Notes under the pieces: model-generated
Databases searched by the model: none
Seen by the model: the letters and a program-made list of their open reading frames with translations, nothing else
What the model was told of the DNA's origin: nothing
In this document: piece by piece, positions 46,442 to 54,051 of the stretch
Layout of the letters: each line of letters opens with the position of its first letter
Numbering within the stretch: the stretch's first letter is position 1
Program-made: the position numbers and the translations under genes
Assembly (NCBI RefSeq): GCF_900096585.1
Contig: NZ_FMYH01000008.1
Span: 62,001 to 126,000, forward strand
Direction: 5' to 3'
DNA length: 64,000 nt
Source: Sanguibacter gelidistatuariae
Lineage (GTDB): Bacteria > Actinomycetota > Actinomycetes > Actinomycetales > Cellulomonadaceae

Positions 46442-46651
46442 TCACGCGGCGCGCGGCCAGACAAGCAGCACGGGGCACAGCGCATGATCGACGACAAACC
46501 GCGTGGACCGGCCGGCAAACACGTCGTCGTCGAGCACATGGAGCAAGATCAGCTCACCGCCCGGGGATGTCGCAACTGCCGGGATGTAGTGCCGGGAGGC
46601 ATCGACGGCCGCCTCCCATGCTCCTGCGGTCAACCAGATCAGGACCTTCAT
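46442..46651 (-). CDS. Internally deleted universal-stress-like protein
   Basis: The 69-residue product starts MKVLIWLTAGAWEAAVDASR and ends with STRFVVDHALCPVLLVWP. These are the N- and C-terminal ends of a small UspA-like family of about 140 residues that I recall from actinobacteria. The middle, including the nucleotide-binding glycine loop, is missing and the ends are joined in frame after LILLHVLDDDVFAG. GAGGAGG lies seven bases before the ATG at 46651, so translation signals are intact. It may be a decaying gene or a minimal variant. Confidence 0.6.
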   Translation of the reverse strand: MKVLIWLTAGAWEAAVDASRHYIPAVATSPGGELILLHVLDDDVFAGRSTRFVVDHALCPVLLVWPRAA

Positions 46652-46791
46652 CTGATGCCTCCTCACGGCCGTGCCGCGAGAGTGCCACAGGCCCGGTGGT
46701 GCGGCATGTCGAGAGCGGCCGGAAGGGTGCCTGAGCTGTCCGGACGCGGCGCCGTGCGAAGCGGGGCTTCTCACCTCGGTACCCTACGAGC

Positions 46792-47241
46792 ATGGCCACC
46801 CTCACTGAGATCTTCACTGCCCCTCGTGCGACGGCGCTCGCCCGCGCCCGCGCCGCTGAAGATGGCGCAACCCCCGCGCCCCTCACCGACCTCCTCGCAA
46901 CGACCGAGATCACCGACTTCGAGATTGAGGTCCTCGGTGAGCTCATCGCCCGCGCCGTGCACGCCGAGGGCATCAACTGCGAACCCGACCTCGTCGACAT
47001 CGACCTCCCGGACCTCTTCGAGATTCCCGCCGACCTCGTCGCCGCCTGCGTCGAGCTCTCCGTGCACGACGCCGACCCGGCCGAGAGCGCCGACCTCGCC
47101 GACATCGCTGCCGGGTGGGCGACGGCGGAAGACATGGAGCTCGACCCCGCCCTCACGCCGGCGCTCGTCCGCCGGATCGTCGAGCTTGCCGTCCTCGCCC
47201 ACGGACGTGGAGACGGCCTCTTCCTCTGGACGTCGGTCTAG
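46792..47241 (+). CDS. Acidic protein of unknown function
   Basis: I do not recognise this 149-residue protein. It begins MATLTEIFTAPRATALARAR and is then rich in Asp, Glu, Ala and Leu (EVLGELIARAVHAEGINCEP, DLVDIDLPDLFEIPADLVAA). It appears largely helical, soluble, and lacks signal or membrane segments. Codon use is like that of neighbouring real genes (strong third-position G/C), which supports coding. It ends five bases from the convergent alkA gene. The ribosome-binding site is weak. Confidence 0.65.
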   Translation: MATLTEIFTAPRATALARARAAEDGATPAPLTDLLATTEITDFEIEVLGELIARAVHAEGINCEPDLVDIDLPDLFEIPADLVAACVELSVHDADPAESADLADIAAGWATAEDMELDPALTPALVRRIVELAVLAHGRGDGLFLWTSV

Positions 47242-47246
47242 CCACG

Positions 47247-48128
47247 TCAGCCGTAGACGGCCTGCGTCCACAGGTGCGTCACGGCGCAGGCGCGCCACGG
47301 TGCCCAGCCACCGCTGAGTGCGGCCGCAGCCCGCCCGGTGGTCACCCCGAGGGCTCGCTTGAGCACGAGGTCGTCGGCGGGGTAGGCGTCACGGTCCCCC
47401 AGCACGCGCAGCGCCAGGTAGTCCGCGGTCCACGGGCCGATCCCGGGCACCACGAGCAAGGCTGCCCGCACCTGCACGCCCGTGTCGCTGTCCTGCCCGA
47501 GCTGCACAGCGCCGTCGGCCACGGCGCGCGCCAGGCTCACCACGGTGGCCGCGCGTGCCCGGGTGAGACCTACGAGCGCGCGCAGCTCCTCGGCGTCGAT
47601 CGAGGCGAGGACCTCAGGACCGGGGAAGGCACGCATGCCGGCCGGTGCAGGAACGCCGAGCCCGGCCACAAGCCGTCCGCCGAAGGTCCGCGCCGCCGCG
47701 AGGGAGACCTGCTGGCCGAGCACCGTCATCACAGCGGTCTCGAAACCGTCCGTGGAGCCGAGCACCCGTAGTCCGGGCCGGGCCCGAACGAGTGGCCGGA
47801 GCAGCGCGGAGGCACCCAGGTGCACGTCCGCCGCGACGACGTCCCGGTCGAGGTCGAGCCATCGACGCACGAGCGCCACGAGGTCCTCGTCGACGACGAC
47901 CGGACCGCCGGTCCCCGTCGCGCTCAGGGTCAGTTCACCGGGCTGCCCCCACTCGACCGTGACGACGAGGTCGCCCCCGCGCACGACCCGGGAGTGCCAC
48001 CGACCGGCCACGTCGCACTCCTCGACTCCGGGCACGGCGTGCGCGTTGATGGTCCGCAGCAGCGGATCAAGGGTCATCGGCAGGGCGTACCCGAGCTGCA
48101 CCGCGTAGCCAGGCTGCACGGCGTTCAT
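47247..48128 (-). CDS. alkA: DNA-3-methyladenine glycosylase II (AlkA type)
   Basis: This enzyme excises alkylated bases, opening base-excision repair. The 293-residue protein has the AlkA N-terminal domain, ETAVMTVLGQQVSLAAARTF, and the helix-hairpin-helix with catalytic Asp: VPGIGPWTADYLALRVLGD and the downstream DAYPADDLVLKRAL. There is no Ada regulatory domain. ATG at 48128 overlaps the preceding methyltransferase stop as ATGA. It is the last gene of a four-gene alkylation-repair operon. Confidence 0.94.
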   Translation of the reverse strand: MNAVQPGYAVQLGYALPMTLDPLLRTINAHAVPGVEECDVAGRWHSRVVRGGDLVVTVEWGQPGELTLSATGTGGPVVVDEDLVALVRRWLDLDRDVVAADVHLGASALLRPLVRARPGLRVLGSTDGFETAVMTVLGQQVSLAAARTFGGRLVAGLGVPAPAGMRAFPGPEVLASIDAEELRALVGLTRARAATVVSLARAVADGAVQLGQDSDTGVQVRAALLVVPGIGPWTADYLALRVLGDRDAYPADDLVLKRALGVTTGRAAAALSGGWAPWRACAVTHLWTQAVYG

Positions 48129-48736
48129 CCCTGCTCGAGGGCGAGCAGCCACCGCTTGGCCGCCTCTCCCCCGCGGTACTGCCCCAGGCTGCCGTCCGAG
48201 CGCACCACCCGGTGGCACGGCATGACGAGCGGCAACGGGTTGCGCGCGCACGCCGTGCCGACCGCCCGGGTCGCCCGCGGGCTCCCGGCAAGCTCGGCGA
48301 CGGCCGCGTAGCTCGCGGTGCTCCCGTAGGCGATGTCGGGCAGGTGCGCGACGACGTCCCGCCGGAAGCCCGATGTCAGGGCGAGGTCGAGGGGCAGGTC
48401 GAAGTCGCGGCGCCGGCCGGCGAAGTACTCCTCGAGCTCGCTCGCCGCGGCGTCGAGGCGGGCGGGTGCGCGCAGCACCCGAGAGCCGAGCTGGCGCCCG
48501 AGCTCGTCCAGGACGAAGTCGAAGCCCTCGCTCTCGAAGGCGACGCGGACGAGGCCTTCCTCGGTCGCGGCGAGCAGCAGTCCCCCGATGGGTGAGTCGA
48601 TCGTGCGGTAGGCGACATCGAGCAGCCCGTCGGCGGCCGCCGCGAGCGCGAGGCGTGAGCGCAGGCGGTCGAGCGCCGCGTCGTCGGGGGCCAGGAGCGA
48701 GGCGAAGAGAGACTCTCCGATCGGTGAATCAGCCAC
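48125..48736 (-). CDS. Methylated-DNA-protein-cysteine methyltransferase, second copy
   Basis: This suicide enzyme removes alkyl groups from O6-alkylguanine. The 203-residue protein has an N-terminal extension of about 45 residues, then the Ogt core with AYGSTASYAAVAELAGSPRA and the acceptor site VMPCHRVVRSDGSLGQY. The active Cys in PCHR is intact. GTG at 48736 is preceded by GGGAGGC and overlaps the sigma-factor gene by eight bases. It is clearly a paralogue of the gene at 49237, with lower similarity in the N-terminal half. Confidence 0.92.
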   Translation of the reverse strand: MADSPIGESLFASLLAPDDAALDRLRSRLALAAAADGLLDVAYRTIDSPIGGLLLAATEEGLVRVAFESEGFDFVLDELGRQLGSRVLRAPARLDAAASELEEYFAGRRRDFDLPLDLALTSGFRRDVVAHLPDIAYGSTASYAAVAELAGSPRATRAVGTACARNPLPLVMPCHRVVRSDGSLGQYRGGEAAKRWLLALEQG

Positions 48737-49220
48737 GATGTGCCTCCCATAGGTCAGAGTCGGCCGCAGCGTAGATGCGCCGCAGCCGGGCGAGCCCGTC
48801 GGCCGCGGCTCGCCGGGCCGCCGCGGCCGTCCCGCCGACGATCTCGGCGACCTCCGCATAGGGCAGCCCGCCGAGCACGTGATAGGCGATGACCTCGCGT
48901 TGGCGAGGCGTCAGCTCTGCGAGCGCCGTCTGGAGCTCCGCGTCGGGTTCTGGGTCGCGGATGCCCCGGTCTGGAACCGTCTCGACTGGCAGCGCGCGGC
49001 GGGCGCCGGCGCGCAGGGCGTCGATCCCCTTGCGTTTGGCGATCGTCACGAGCCAGGCCTCGACGTTGGCGCCGTCGGGCAGGTCGGGATAGGCGCGCAG
49101 GGCCGCAAGAAAGGTCTCCGACCACACGTCCTCGGCGTCGGACCAGCCCACGACGGCCCGGCAGACCCGCAGGATCGCAGGTCCGTGCCGGGTGACGAGG
49201 TCGTCGAAAGGCGCTCGCAT
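48729..49220 (-). CDS. ECF-like RNA polymerase sigma factor
   Basis: A 163-residue two-domain sigma factor. Region 2 is visible in RHGPAILRVCRAVVGWSDAE, WSETFLAALRAYPDL and VEAWLVTIAKRKGIDALRAG; region 4 in ELTPRQREVIAYHVLGGLPY. No anti-sigma gene is adjacent. It is sandwiched between two alkyltransferase genes in one operon, overlapping the downstream one, so it may direct an alkylation-damage response. ATG at 49220 is favoured; the upstream frame overlaps the ogt gene. Confidence 0.87.
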   Translation of the reverse strand: MRAPFDDLVTRHGPAILRVCRAVVGWSDAEDVWSETFLAALRAYPDLPDGANVEAWLVTIAKRKGIDALRAGARRALPVETVPDRGIRDPEPDAELQTALAELTPRQREVIAYHVLGGLPYAEVAEIVGGTAAAARRAAADGLARLRRIYAAADSDLWEAHRG

Positions 49221-49236
49221 CAGAACAGCACCCGCT

Positions 49237-49743
49237 TCAAAACAGCGGGGTGGCGCGGGCTCGGGCCGGGTCTTCGAGGGCGAGCAGGAGCTCCTTGCGC
49301 TCGAGACCGCCCGCATACCCGGTGAGCGCACCGTCCGCCCCGATCACCCGGTGGCAGGGCACGACGATCGAGATGGGATTGCGGCCGTTGGCCGCACCGA
49401 CCGCGCGCACCACCCGGGGGTCACCGAGCTCGACGGCAAGCTGGCCGTAGGTGCGGGTCTGCCCGTAGGGGATCTCGGCGAGGGCGCGCCAGACCCTGGT
49501 CTGGAACGGGGTGCCGCTCGCGGCCGTCGCGACCGTGAACTCCGTGCGTGCCCGGGCAAAGTACTCGGCGAGCTCCTCACGGAGCTGGTCGAAGGCGGCG
49601 TCGGACAACGTGCCTGCGACGGGCTCGCCGAAGGACGCGGGCAGGTGCGCGGCGCGCTGCATGTACAGCCCGCTCAGGACCGCCGCGGTCGCGACCGCGG
49701 TGAGCGGGCCGAGCGGTGAGTCGATCACCGTGTACGTCTTCAT
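49237..49743 (-). CDS. ogt: Methylated-DNA-protein-cysteine methyltransferase
   Basis: The first gene of the repair operon, 168 residues. The N-terminal domain includes [20 protein letters not shown]; the core has [20 protein letters not shown] and the acceptor site [20 protein letters not shown]. It ends with [10 protein letters not shown], the usual C-terminal helix. ATG at 49743 follows AAGGCAG. Transcription starts within or upstream of a C-rich tandem repeat (49781-49828). Confidence 0.95.
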   Translation of the reverse strand: MKTYTVIDSPLGPLTAVATAAVLSGLYMQRAAHLPASFGEPVAGTLSDAAFDQLREELAEYFARARTEFTVATAASGTPFQTRVWRALAEIPYGQTRTYGQLAVELGDPRVVRAVGAANGRNPISIVVPCHRVIGADGALTGYAGGLERKELLLALEDPARARATPLF

Positions 49744-49780
49744 GACTGCCTTCTCGGGCTTGGTCTGGTCGGGAATGGGT

Positions 49781-49828
49781 GGGGAACGGGCGGGGAACGG
49801 GCGGGGAACGGGCGGGGAACGGGCGGGG
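49781..49828. repeat. 11-base G-rich tandem repeat upstream of ogt
   Basis: Four perfect copies of GGGGAACGGGC (49781-49824) plus a partial copy lie 38-85 bases before the ogt start codon. The plus strand has regularly spaced G-runs suited to G-quadruplex formation, while the ogt transcript would be C-rich. Perfect repetition suggests recent expansion. The rest of the gap to adhE (49829-50009) shows no further element. Confidence 0.75.
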
Positions 49829-50009
49829 CCGCCGGGGTCAGCGCCCGCCCATTCTTCCAGTCACTGGGTAGACGCCGCAGGACACCCGGATGTGAGGTGG
49901 ACACCCGACCTGATCCGCGCGGCGCCGACACGACCGCACAAACCACCCGAACACCCCAGAGAAAACATGGGACCTTTGACGCATGGCCCGCGCCAAGTGT
50001 CCGGATAGC

Positions 50010-50026
50010 GTTGTGATCAACACAAC
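50010..50026. promoter_or_regulatory. Redox-regulator-like inverted repeat before adhE
   Basis: GTTGTG and CACAAC are perfect inverted arms around ATCAA, about 35 bases before the adhE start. The half-sites equal those of the NADH-sensing repressor Rex (TTGTG/CACAA), but canonical Rex sites have eight bases between them, not five. Position fits an operator; the identity of the binding protein is open. Confidence 0.45.
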
Positions 50027-50062
50027 AGATCCCCACCGCAGGCAGCCCCAGAAGAGGACATG

Positions 50063-52852
50063 ATGACTCTCACCGACGCCCCGACCACCGGCACCGTCGC
50101 CCAAGAGATCGACACGCTCGTCACCGCCGGCAACGTCGCTCTCAAGGAGTACGCGAGCTTCACGCAGGAGCAGATCGACCACATCGTCAAGAAGGCGTCG
50201 GTCGCCGCCCTCAACCAGCACGGCGAGCTGGCCCTGCACGCGGTCAAGGAGACCGGCCGTGGGGTCTTCGAGGACAAGGCAGTGAAGAACATCTTCGCGT
50301 GCGAGCACGTGACGAACTCCATGCTCAAGCTCAAGACCGTCGGGATCATCAGCCGCGACGAGCTGACCGGCATCACCGAGATCGCCGAGCCGGTCGGCGT
50401 CATCTGCGGCGTCACCCCGGTGACCAACCCGACGTCGACCGCGATCTTCAAGTCCCTCATCGCGCTGAAGACCCGCAACCCGATCGTCTTCGGCTTCCAC
50501 CCCTCGGCCCAGCAGTCCTCGGTCGCCGCCGCCCGCGTCGTGCGCGACGCCGCCGTGGCTGCCGGTGCCCCCAAGGACTGCATCCAGTGGGTCGAGCACC
50601 CCTCCCTCGAGGCCACCAACCTGCTCATGAACCACCCGGGTATCGCCCTCATCCTGGCCACCGGTGGCAACGCCATGGTCCGCGCGGCGTACTCCTGCGG
50701 CAAGCCCGCCCTCGGCGTCGGCGCCGGCAACGTGCCCGCCTTCATCGAGCGCTCAGCCAAGCTCAAGCGGGCCGTGAACGACGTCGTGCTCTCCAAGGCC
50801 TTCGACAACGGCATGATCTGCGCCTCGGAGCAGGCCGTCATCCTCGACGCCCCGATCTACGACGAGGCCATGGCCGAGTTCGCGATCCTGCACGCCTACC
50901 GCACCACCCCGGCCGAAAAGGCCCTGCTCGAAGAGTTCATCTTCGGGGTCCAGGCCAACGGCACCAACTGCGGCGACGCCAAGCTCAACGCCACGGTCGT
51001 GGGCCAGTCCCCCGCGTGGATCGCCGCCCAGGCGGGCTTCACCGTCCCCGAGGACACGTCGATCATCCTCGCCGAGGTCTCCGGCGTCGGACCGCACGAG
51101 CCACTGACCCGCGAGAAGCTGTGCCCCGTGCTCGCGGTGCTGCGCGCGGAGAACGCCGAGGAGGGCATCTCGCTCTCCGAGCAGATGGTCGAGTTCGACG
51201 GACTGGGCCACTCAGGCTCGATCCACAGCGAGAACCAGGCCCTCATCGAGGAGTTCGGCTCACGCGTCAAGGCCGTCCGCATCATCACGAACGCCCCCAG
51301 CTCGCTCGGTGGCATCGGCGACATCTACAACGCCTTCATCCCCTCGCTGACCCTCGGCTGCGGCTCCTACGGACACAACTCCGTCTCGAACAACGTCTCG
51401 GCAGTCAACCTCGTCAACATCAAGCGCATCGGCCGGAGGAACAACAACTTGCAGTGGTTCAAGGTTCCCGCCAAGACGTACTTCGAGCCGAACGCGATCC
51501 GCTACCTGGCCGACATGCGCGGCATCAGCCGGGTCACGATCGTCACCGACGCCACCATGACCCGCCTCGGCTTCGTCGACAAGATCCTCGACGTGCTCAA
51601 CCGTCGCGGCGAGCGCGTCGCCCTGCAGATCATCGACGACATCCTGCCCGAACCCACGGTCGACTCGGTCCAGGCCGGCGCCGAGCTCATGCGGGCCTTC
51701 AACCCGGACACGATCATCGCCCTCGGCGGTGGCTCGCCGATGGACGCCGCGAAGGTCATGTGGCTGCTCTACGAGCACCCCGAGATCGAGTTCGCGGACA
51801 TGAAGGAGAAGTTCTTCGACGTCCGCAAGCGTGCCTTCAAGTTCCCCGACCTCGGCGAGAAGGCCAAGCTCGTCTGCATCCCGACCACCTCGGGCACCGG
51901 CTCGGAGATGACGCCGTTCGCGGTCATCACCGACCCGGTCACCGGCAAGAAGTACCCGCTCGCCGACTACGCGCTGACCCCGACCGTCGCGATCGTCGAC
52001 CCGGCGCTGACCGCCATGATGCCCGGCTTCCTCGCCGCGGACTCCGGCTTCGACGCCCTGACCCACGCGACCGAGGCCTACGTCTCGGTGTACGCGAACG
52101 ACTTCACCGACGGCCTGTGCCTGCACGCGATCAAGCTCGTCTTCGAGAACATCGAGAAGTCGGTCGTGGGCGGCCCGGGCAGCACGGACAACGAGGTCGT
52201 CAAGGCCCGCGAGAAGATGCACAACGCCGCCACGATCGCCGGTATGGCCTTCGGCAACGCGTTCCTGGGCATCGTGCACGCCATGGCGCACGTGACCGGT
52301 TCGGCCTTCCACCTGATCCACGGCCGCACCAACGCCACGTACCTGCCGCACGTCATCCGCTACAACGGCACCGTGCCGACCAAGCTCACGAGCTGGCCCA
52401 AGTACGAGCACTACGTCGCTCCCGAGCGTTTCCAGGAGATCGCCAAGCACCTGGGCCTCGCGGCCTCGACCCCCCAGGAGGGTGTGGAGTCCTACGCCCG
52501 GGCCGTGGAGGAGCTGCGCGACAAGGTCGGCATCCCCCGCTCCTTCCAGGCGCAGGGCGTGAGCGAGGAGGACTTCATCGCAAGCCTCGACTCGCTGGCC
52601 ATGGCCGCCTACGAGGACCAGTGCGCACCGGCCAACCCGCGCATGCCGATGCTCGACGACATGAAGACGATCATGGAGGCCGCGTACTACGGCACCTCCT
52701 ACGGTGAGGTCCGGACCGGCCGCGCCGCGGTCGTCGAGGCAGCGATCGAGACCGGCGCCGAGCCGGCCGCCGACCTCGCCGCTCCAGCTCCCGTGCCCGA
52801 CGACGCGGCCTCGGCTCCCGCGAAGAAGGCGCCGCGCAGGTCGGGCAAGTAG
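50063..52852 (+). CDS. adhE: Bifunctional acetaldehyde-CoA/alcohol dehydrogenase
   Basis: AdhE reduces acetyl-CoA to ethanol in two NADH-dependent steps during fermentation and forms filaments (spirosomes). The protein has about 929 residues. The N-terminal aldehyde dehydrogenase domain has the catalytic Cys in GMICASEQAVILD (about 254). The C-terminal iron alcohol dehydrogenase starts near 470, with ALGGGSPMDAAKVMWLLYEH and the metal ligands in DSGFDALTHATEAYVS and GIVHAMAHVTGSAFHLIHGR. The last 35 residues form an unusual Ala/Pro tail ending KKAPRRSGK. Of two adjoining ATGs, the second (50063) is better spaced from GAAGAGGA. It implies fermentative growth in a facultative organism. Confidence 0.96.
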   Translation: MTLTDAPTTGTVAQEIDTLVTAGNVALKEYASFTQEQIDHIVKKASVAALNQHGELALHAVKETGRGVFEDKAVKNIFACEHVTNSMLKLKTVGIISRDELTGITEIAEPVGVICGVTPVTNPTSTAIFKSLIALKTRNPIVFGFHPSAQQSSVAAARVVRDAAVAAGAPKDCIQWVEHPSLEATNLLMNHPGIALILATGGNAMVRAAYSCGKPALGVGAGNVPAFIERSAKLKRAVNDVVLSKAFDNGMICASEQAVILDAPIYDEAMAEFAILHAYRTTPAEKALLEEFIFGVQANGTNCGDAKLNATVVGQSPAWIAAQAGFTVPEDTSIILAEVSGVGPHEPLTREKLCPVLAVLRAENAEEGISLSEQMVEFDGLGHSGSIHSENQALIEEFGSRVKAVRIITNAPSSLGGIGDIYNAFIPSLTLGCGSYGHNSVSNNVSAVNLVNIKRIGRRNNNLQWFKVPAKTYFEPNAIRYLADMRGISRVTIVTDATMTRLGFVDKILDVLNRRGERVALQIIDDILPEPTVDSVQAGAELMRAFNPDTIIALGGGSPMDAAKVMWLLYEHPEIEFADMKEKFFDVRKRAFKFPDLGEKAKLVCIPTTSGTGSEMTPFAVITDPVTGKKYPLADYALTPTVAIVDPALTAMMPGFLAADSGFDALTHATEAYVSVYANDFTDGLCLHAIKLVFENIEKSVVGGPGSTDNEVVKAREKMHNAATIAGMAFGNAFLGIVHAMAHVTGSAFHLIHGRTNATYLPHVIRYNGTVPTKLTSWPKYEHYVAPERFQEIAKHLGLAASTPQEGVESYARAVEELRDKVGIPRSFQAQGVSEEDFIASLDSLAMAAYEDQCAPANPRMPMLDDMKTIMEAAYYGTSYGEVRTGRAAVVEAAIETGAEPAADLAAPAPVPDDAASAPAKKAPRRSGK

Positions 52853-52858
52853 GCCCCC

Positions 52859-52884
52859 GCCGGCGGCGGAAAGACGCCGCCGGC
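52859..52884 (+). terminator. First hairpin after adhE
   Basis: GCCGGCGGCG and CGCCGCCGGC pair over ten bases around GAAAGA, six bases after the adhE stop codon. It is the nearest of three strong stem-loops in the convergent gap. Confidence 0.75.
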
Positions 52885-52897
52885 CAACCGCCGCGTT

Positions 52898-52928
52898 CAG
52901 CCCCGACCGGGCCACCCGGTCGGGGCTG
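52898..52928. terminator. Second hairpin in the adhE-vanY gap
   Basis: CAGCCCCGACCGGG (52898-52911) pairs perfectly with 52915-52928 around CCA, a 14-base stem. Its symmetry allows it to act on either strand. Confidence 0.7.
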
Positions 52929-53000
52929 GCTGCGTGCCCAGAGCCCGTCTCAGTTCCGGCCCACCCACACTTGCGCACGGGGACCTCGGACGGACAGACA

Positions 53001-53036
53001 GATGTGGCCCCGCACCTGATGGTGCGGGGCCACATC
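53001..53036 (-). terminator. Third hairpin, probable terminator of the carboxypeptidase gene
   Basis: GATGTGGCCCCGCACC (53001-53016) pairs perfectly with 53021-53036 around TGAT, a 16-base stem. It lies 32 bases beyond the stop codon of the leftward carboxypeptidase gene and could also serve adhE from the other side. Confidence 0.75.
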
Positions 53037-53067
53037 TCAGTTCAGCTGTACTTCTGTGCTGGCTGCG

Positions 53068-53919
53068 TCAGCCGTGGGCTTCGACACCCTCGGTGAACTC
53101 CCAGTGCCAGGGTTCGGTCGCGCCCGATCCGCCGGGACGCGCCCAGGCGGGGTTGTCCCAGCCGAAGAGCGGGGCGTTGGTCCGCAGCCACTTGGTCTTC
53201 ACGGCCGACTGGTAGGTCTCGGGCCGCAGGTCCACGGCCAGTCCCCAGCCGTGCTCGGACTTGCCCGGGGTCGCCGCGATGGCGCCCTTGGTGCTCTTGA
53301 GCGAGTACTGCGAGGACAGCGTGCGGTAGCCGTCAGTGATGCCCATGTTCACGCCGAAGGTCTGGACGTAGGACTCGTTGAGGGCCGCGAGGGCCACTGC
53401 TGCGTCGGCGCGGACGTAGGTGCCACTGCCCCACAGCTCGCACAGGCTGTCTTTGGACAGATTGCCGTTCGTCCCCTGGGACACGGCCGAGCTGTCACAG
53501 CCCGGGAGCGGTGAACGCTCCTCGCTCCGGCTGGCGGCCAGCACGGTTCGCTCCTCGGCCGAGACTGCTTGGGCCAGGCTGGCCGGTGGGGCTTCCTCGG
53601 CGCCGGCAGCGCCGACGATCGAGAGGGTGCTGGGGCCGACCGGCGCAGTGGCCGGTTCGACAGCCTCGGCCGCGATGTCGGAGGACCCGGAGGTCCCCGT
53701 TCCGGCGGTCAGCGGGATGGCGATGGTCGCCACTGCGAGGCTGGTCAAGATCGCTGCCCGAGGGATCCAGCGGTGCCCGGGGGCGACCGCTGCTCGGGAT
53801 GATGCTGCGTTGGTCCGTCGCGTCCGGTTCGGACGTCGGGATTCCCGCTCGGCTGCTTCGCGAAGAGCCCTACGGGAGAGGGGAGCGTCACCTGATGTCA
53901 GGTCGGAATGCTGCTCCAC
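53068..53919 (-). CDS. M15-family D-alanyl-D-alanine carboxypeptidase (VanY-like)
   Basis: This exported zinc peptidase should trim D-Ala from peptidoglycan stem peptides. The 283-residue protein has a basic N-terminus, one membrane or signal segment (AAILTSLAVATIAIPLTAGT), an Ala/Glu/Ser-rich spacer with two Cys (PLPGCDSSAV, KDSLCELWG), and the VanY domain. The domain contains ITDGYRTLSSQYSLKS, the zinc motif SEHGWGLAVDL and PWHWEFTEG. GTG at 53919 follows GGAGGTGAA. A structured leader and an operator-like repeat lie upstream (53972-54051). The two Cys may form a disulfide outside the cell. Confidence 0.9.
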   Translation of the reverse strand: MEQHSDLTSGDAPLSRRALREAAERESRRPNRTRRTNAASSRAAVAPGHRWIPRAAILTSLAVATIAIPLTAGTGTSGSSDIAAEAVEPATAPVGPSTLSIVGAAGAEEAPPASLAQAVSAEERTVLAASRSEERSPLPGCDSSAVSQGTNGNLSKDSLCELWGSGTYVRADAAVALAALNESYVQTFGVNMGITDGYRTLSSQYSLKSTKGAIAATPGKSEHGWGLAVDLRPETYQSAVKTKWLRTNAPLFGWDNPAWARPGGSGATEPWHWEFTEGVEAHG

Positions 53920-53971
53920 TTCACCTCCATGATGCTCTGGCGAGCCCGGGCCGTACGCCCGGGCAGACGAA

Positions 53972-54030
53972 GCGGTCTCGTTTCATCTCGTGCCCTGTCT
54001 ATCGACAGCAGGCTCGGGAAACAAGACCGC
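53972..54030 (-). promoter_or_regulatory. Structured leader upstream of the carboxypeptidase gene
   Basis: The outer arms GCGGTCT (53972-53978) and AGACCGC (54024-54030) pair perfectly. GTTTC/GAAAC extends the stem after one mismatch, and an inner CTGTC/GACAG hairpin sits near its centre. The minus-strand RNA would fold into a long nested hairpin ending about 50 bases before the start codon. It does not match the c-di-AMP riboswitch that often precedes actinobacterial wall-hydrolase genes. Confidence 0.5.
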
Positions 54031-54033
54031 AAG

Positions 54034-54051
54034 TACTATCACGAAATAGTA
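54034..54051. promoter_or_regulatory. Operator-like inverted repeat in the carboxypeptidase promoter
   Basis: TACTAT and ATAGTA are perfect inverted arms around CACGAA in an AT-rich patch directly before the structured leader. The right arm could double as a -10 element on the minus strand, so a bound protein would block transcription. No match to a known operator is apparent. Confidence 0.4.

Noticed and set aside
48125-49743. Treating the two Ogt-type genes as a recent duplication
   Set aside because: They share the core motifs but differ widely in the N-terminal half and in length, so an old divergence is more likely.
50010-50026. Calling the adhE repeat a bona fide Rex site
   Set aside because: The half-sites match, but the spacer is three bases too short, so it is listed only as a redox-regulator-like repeat.
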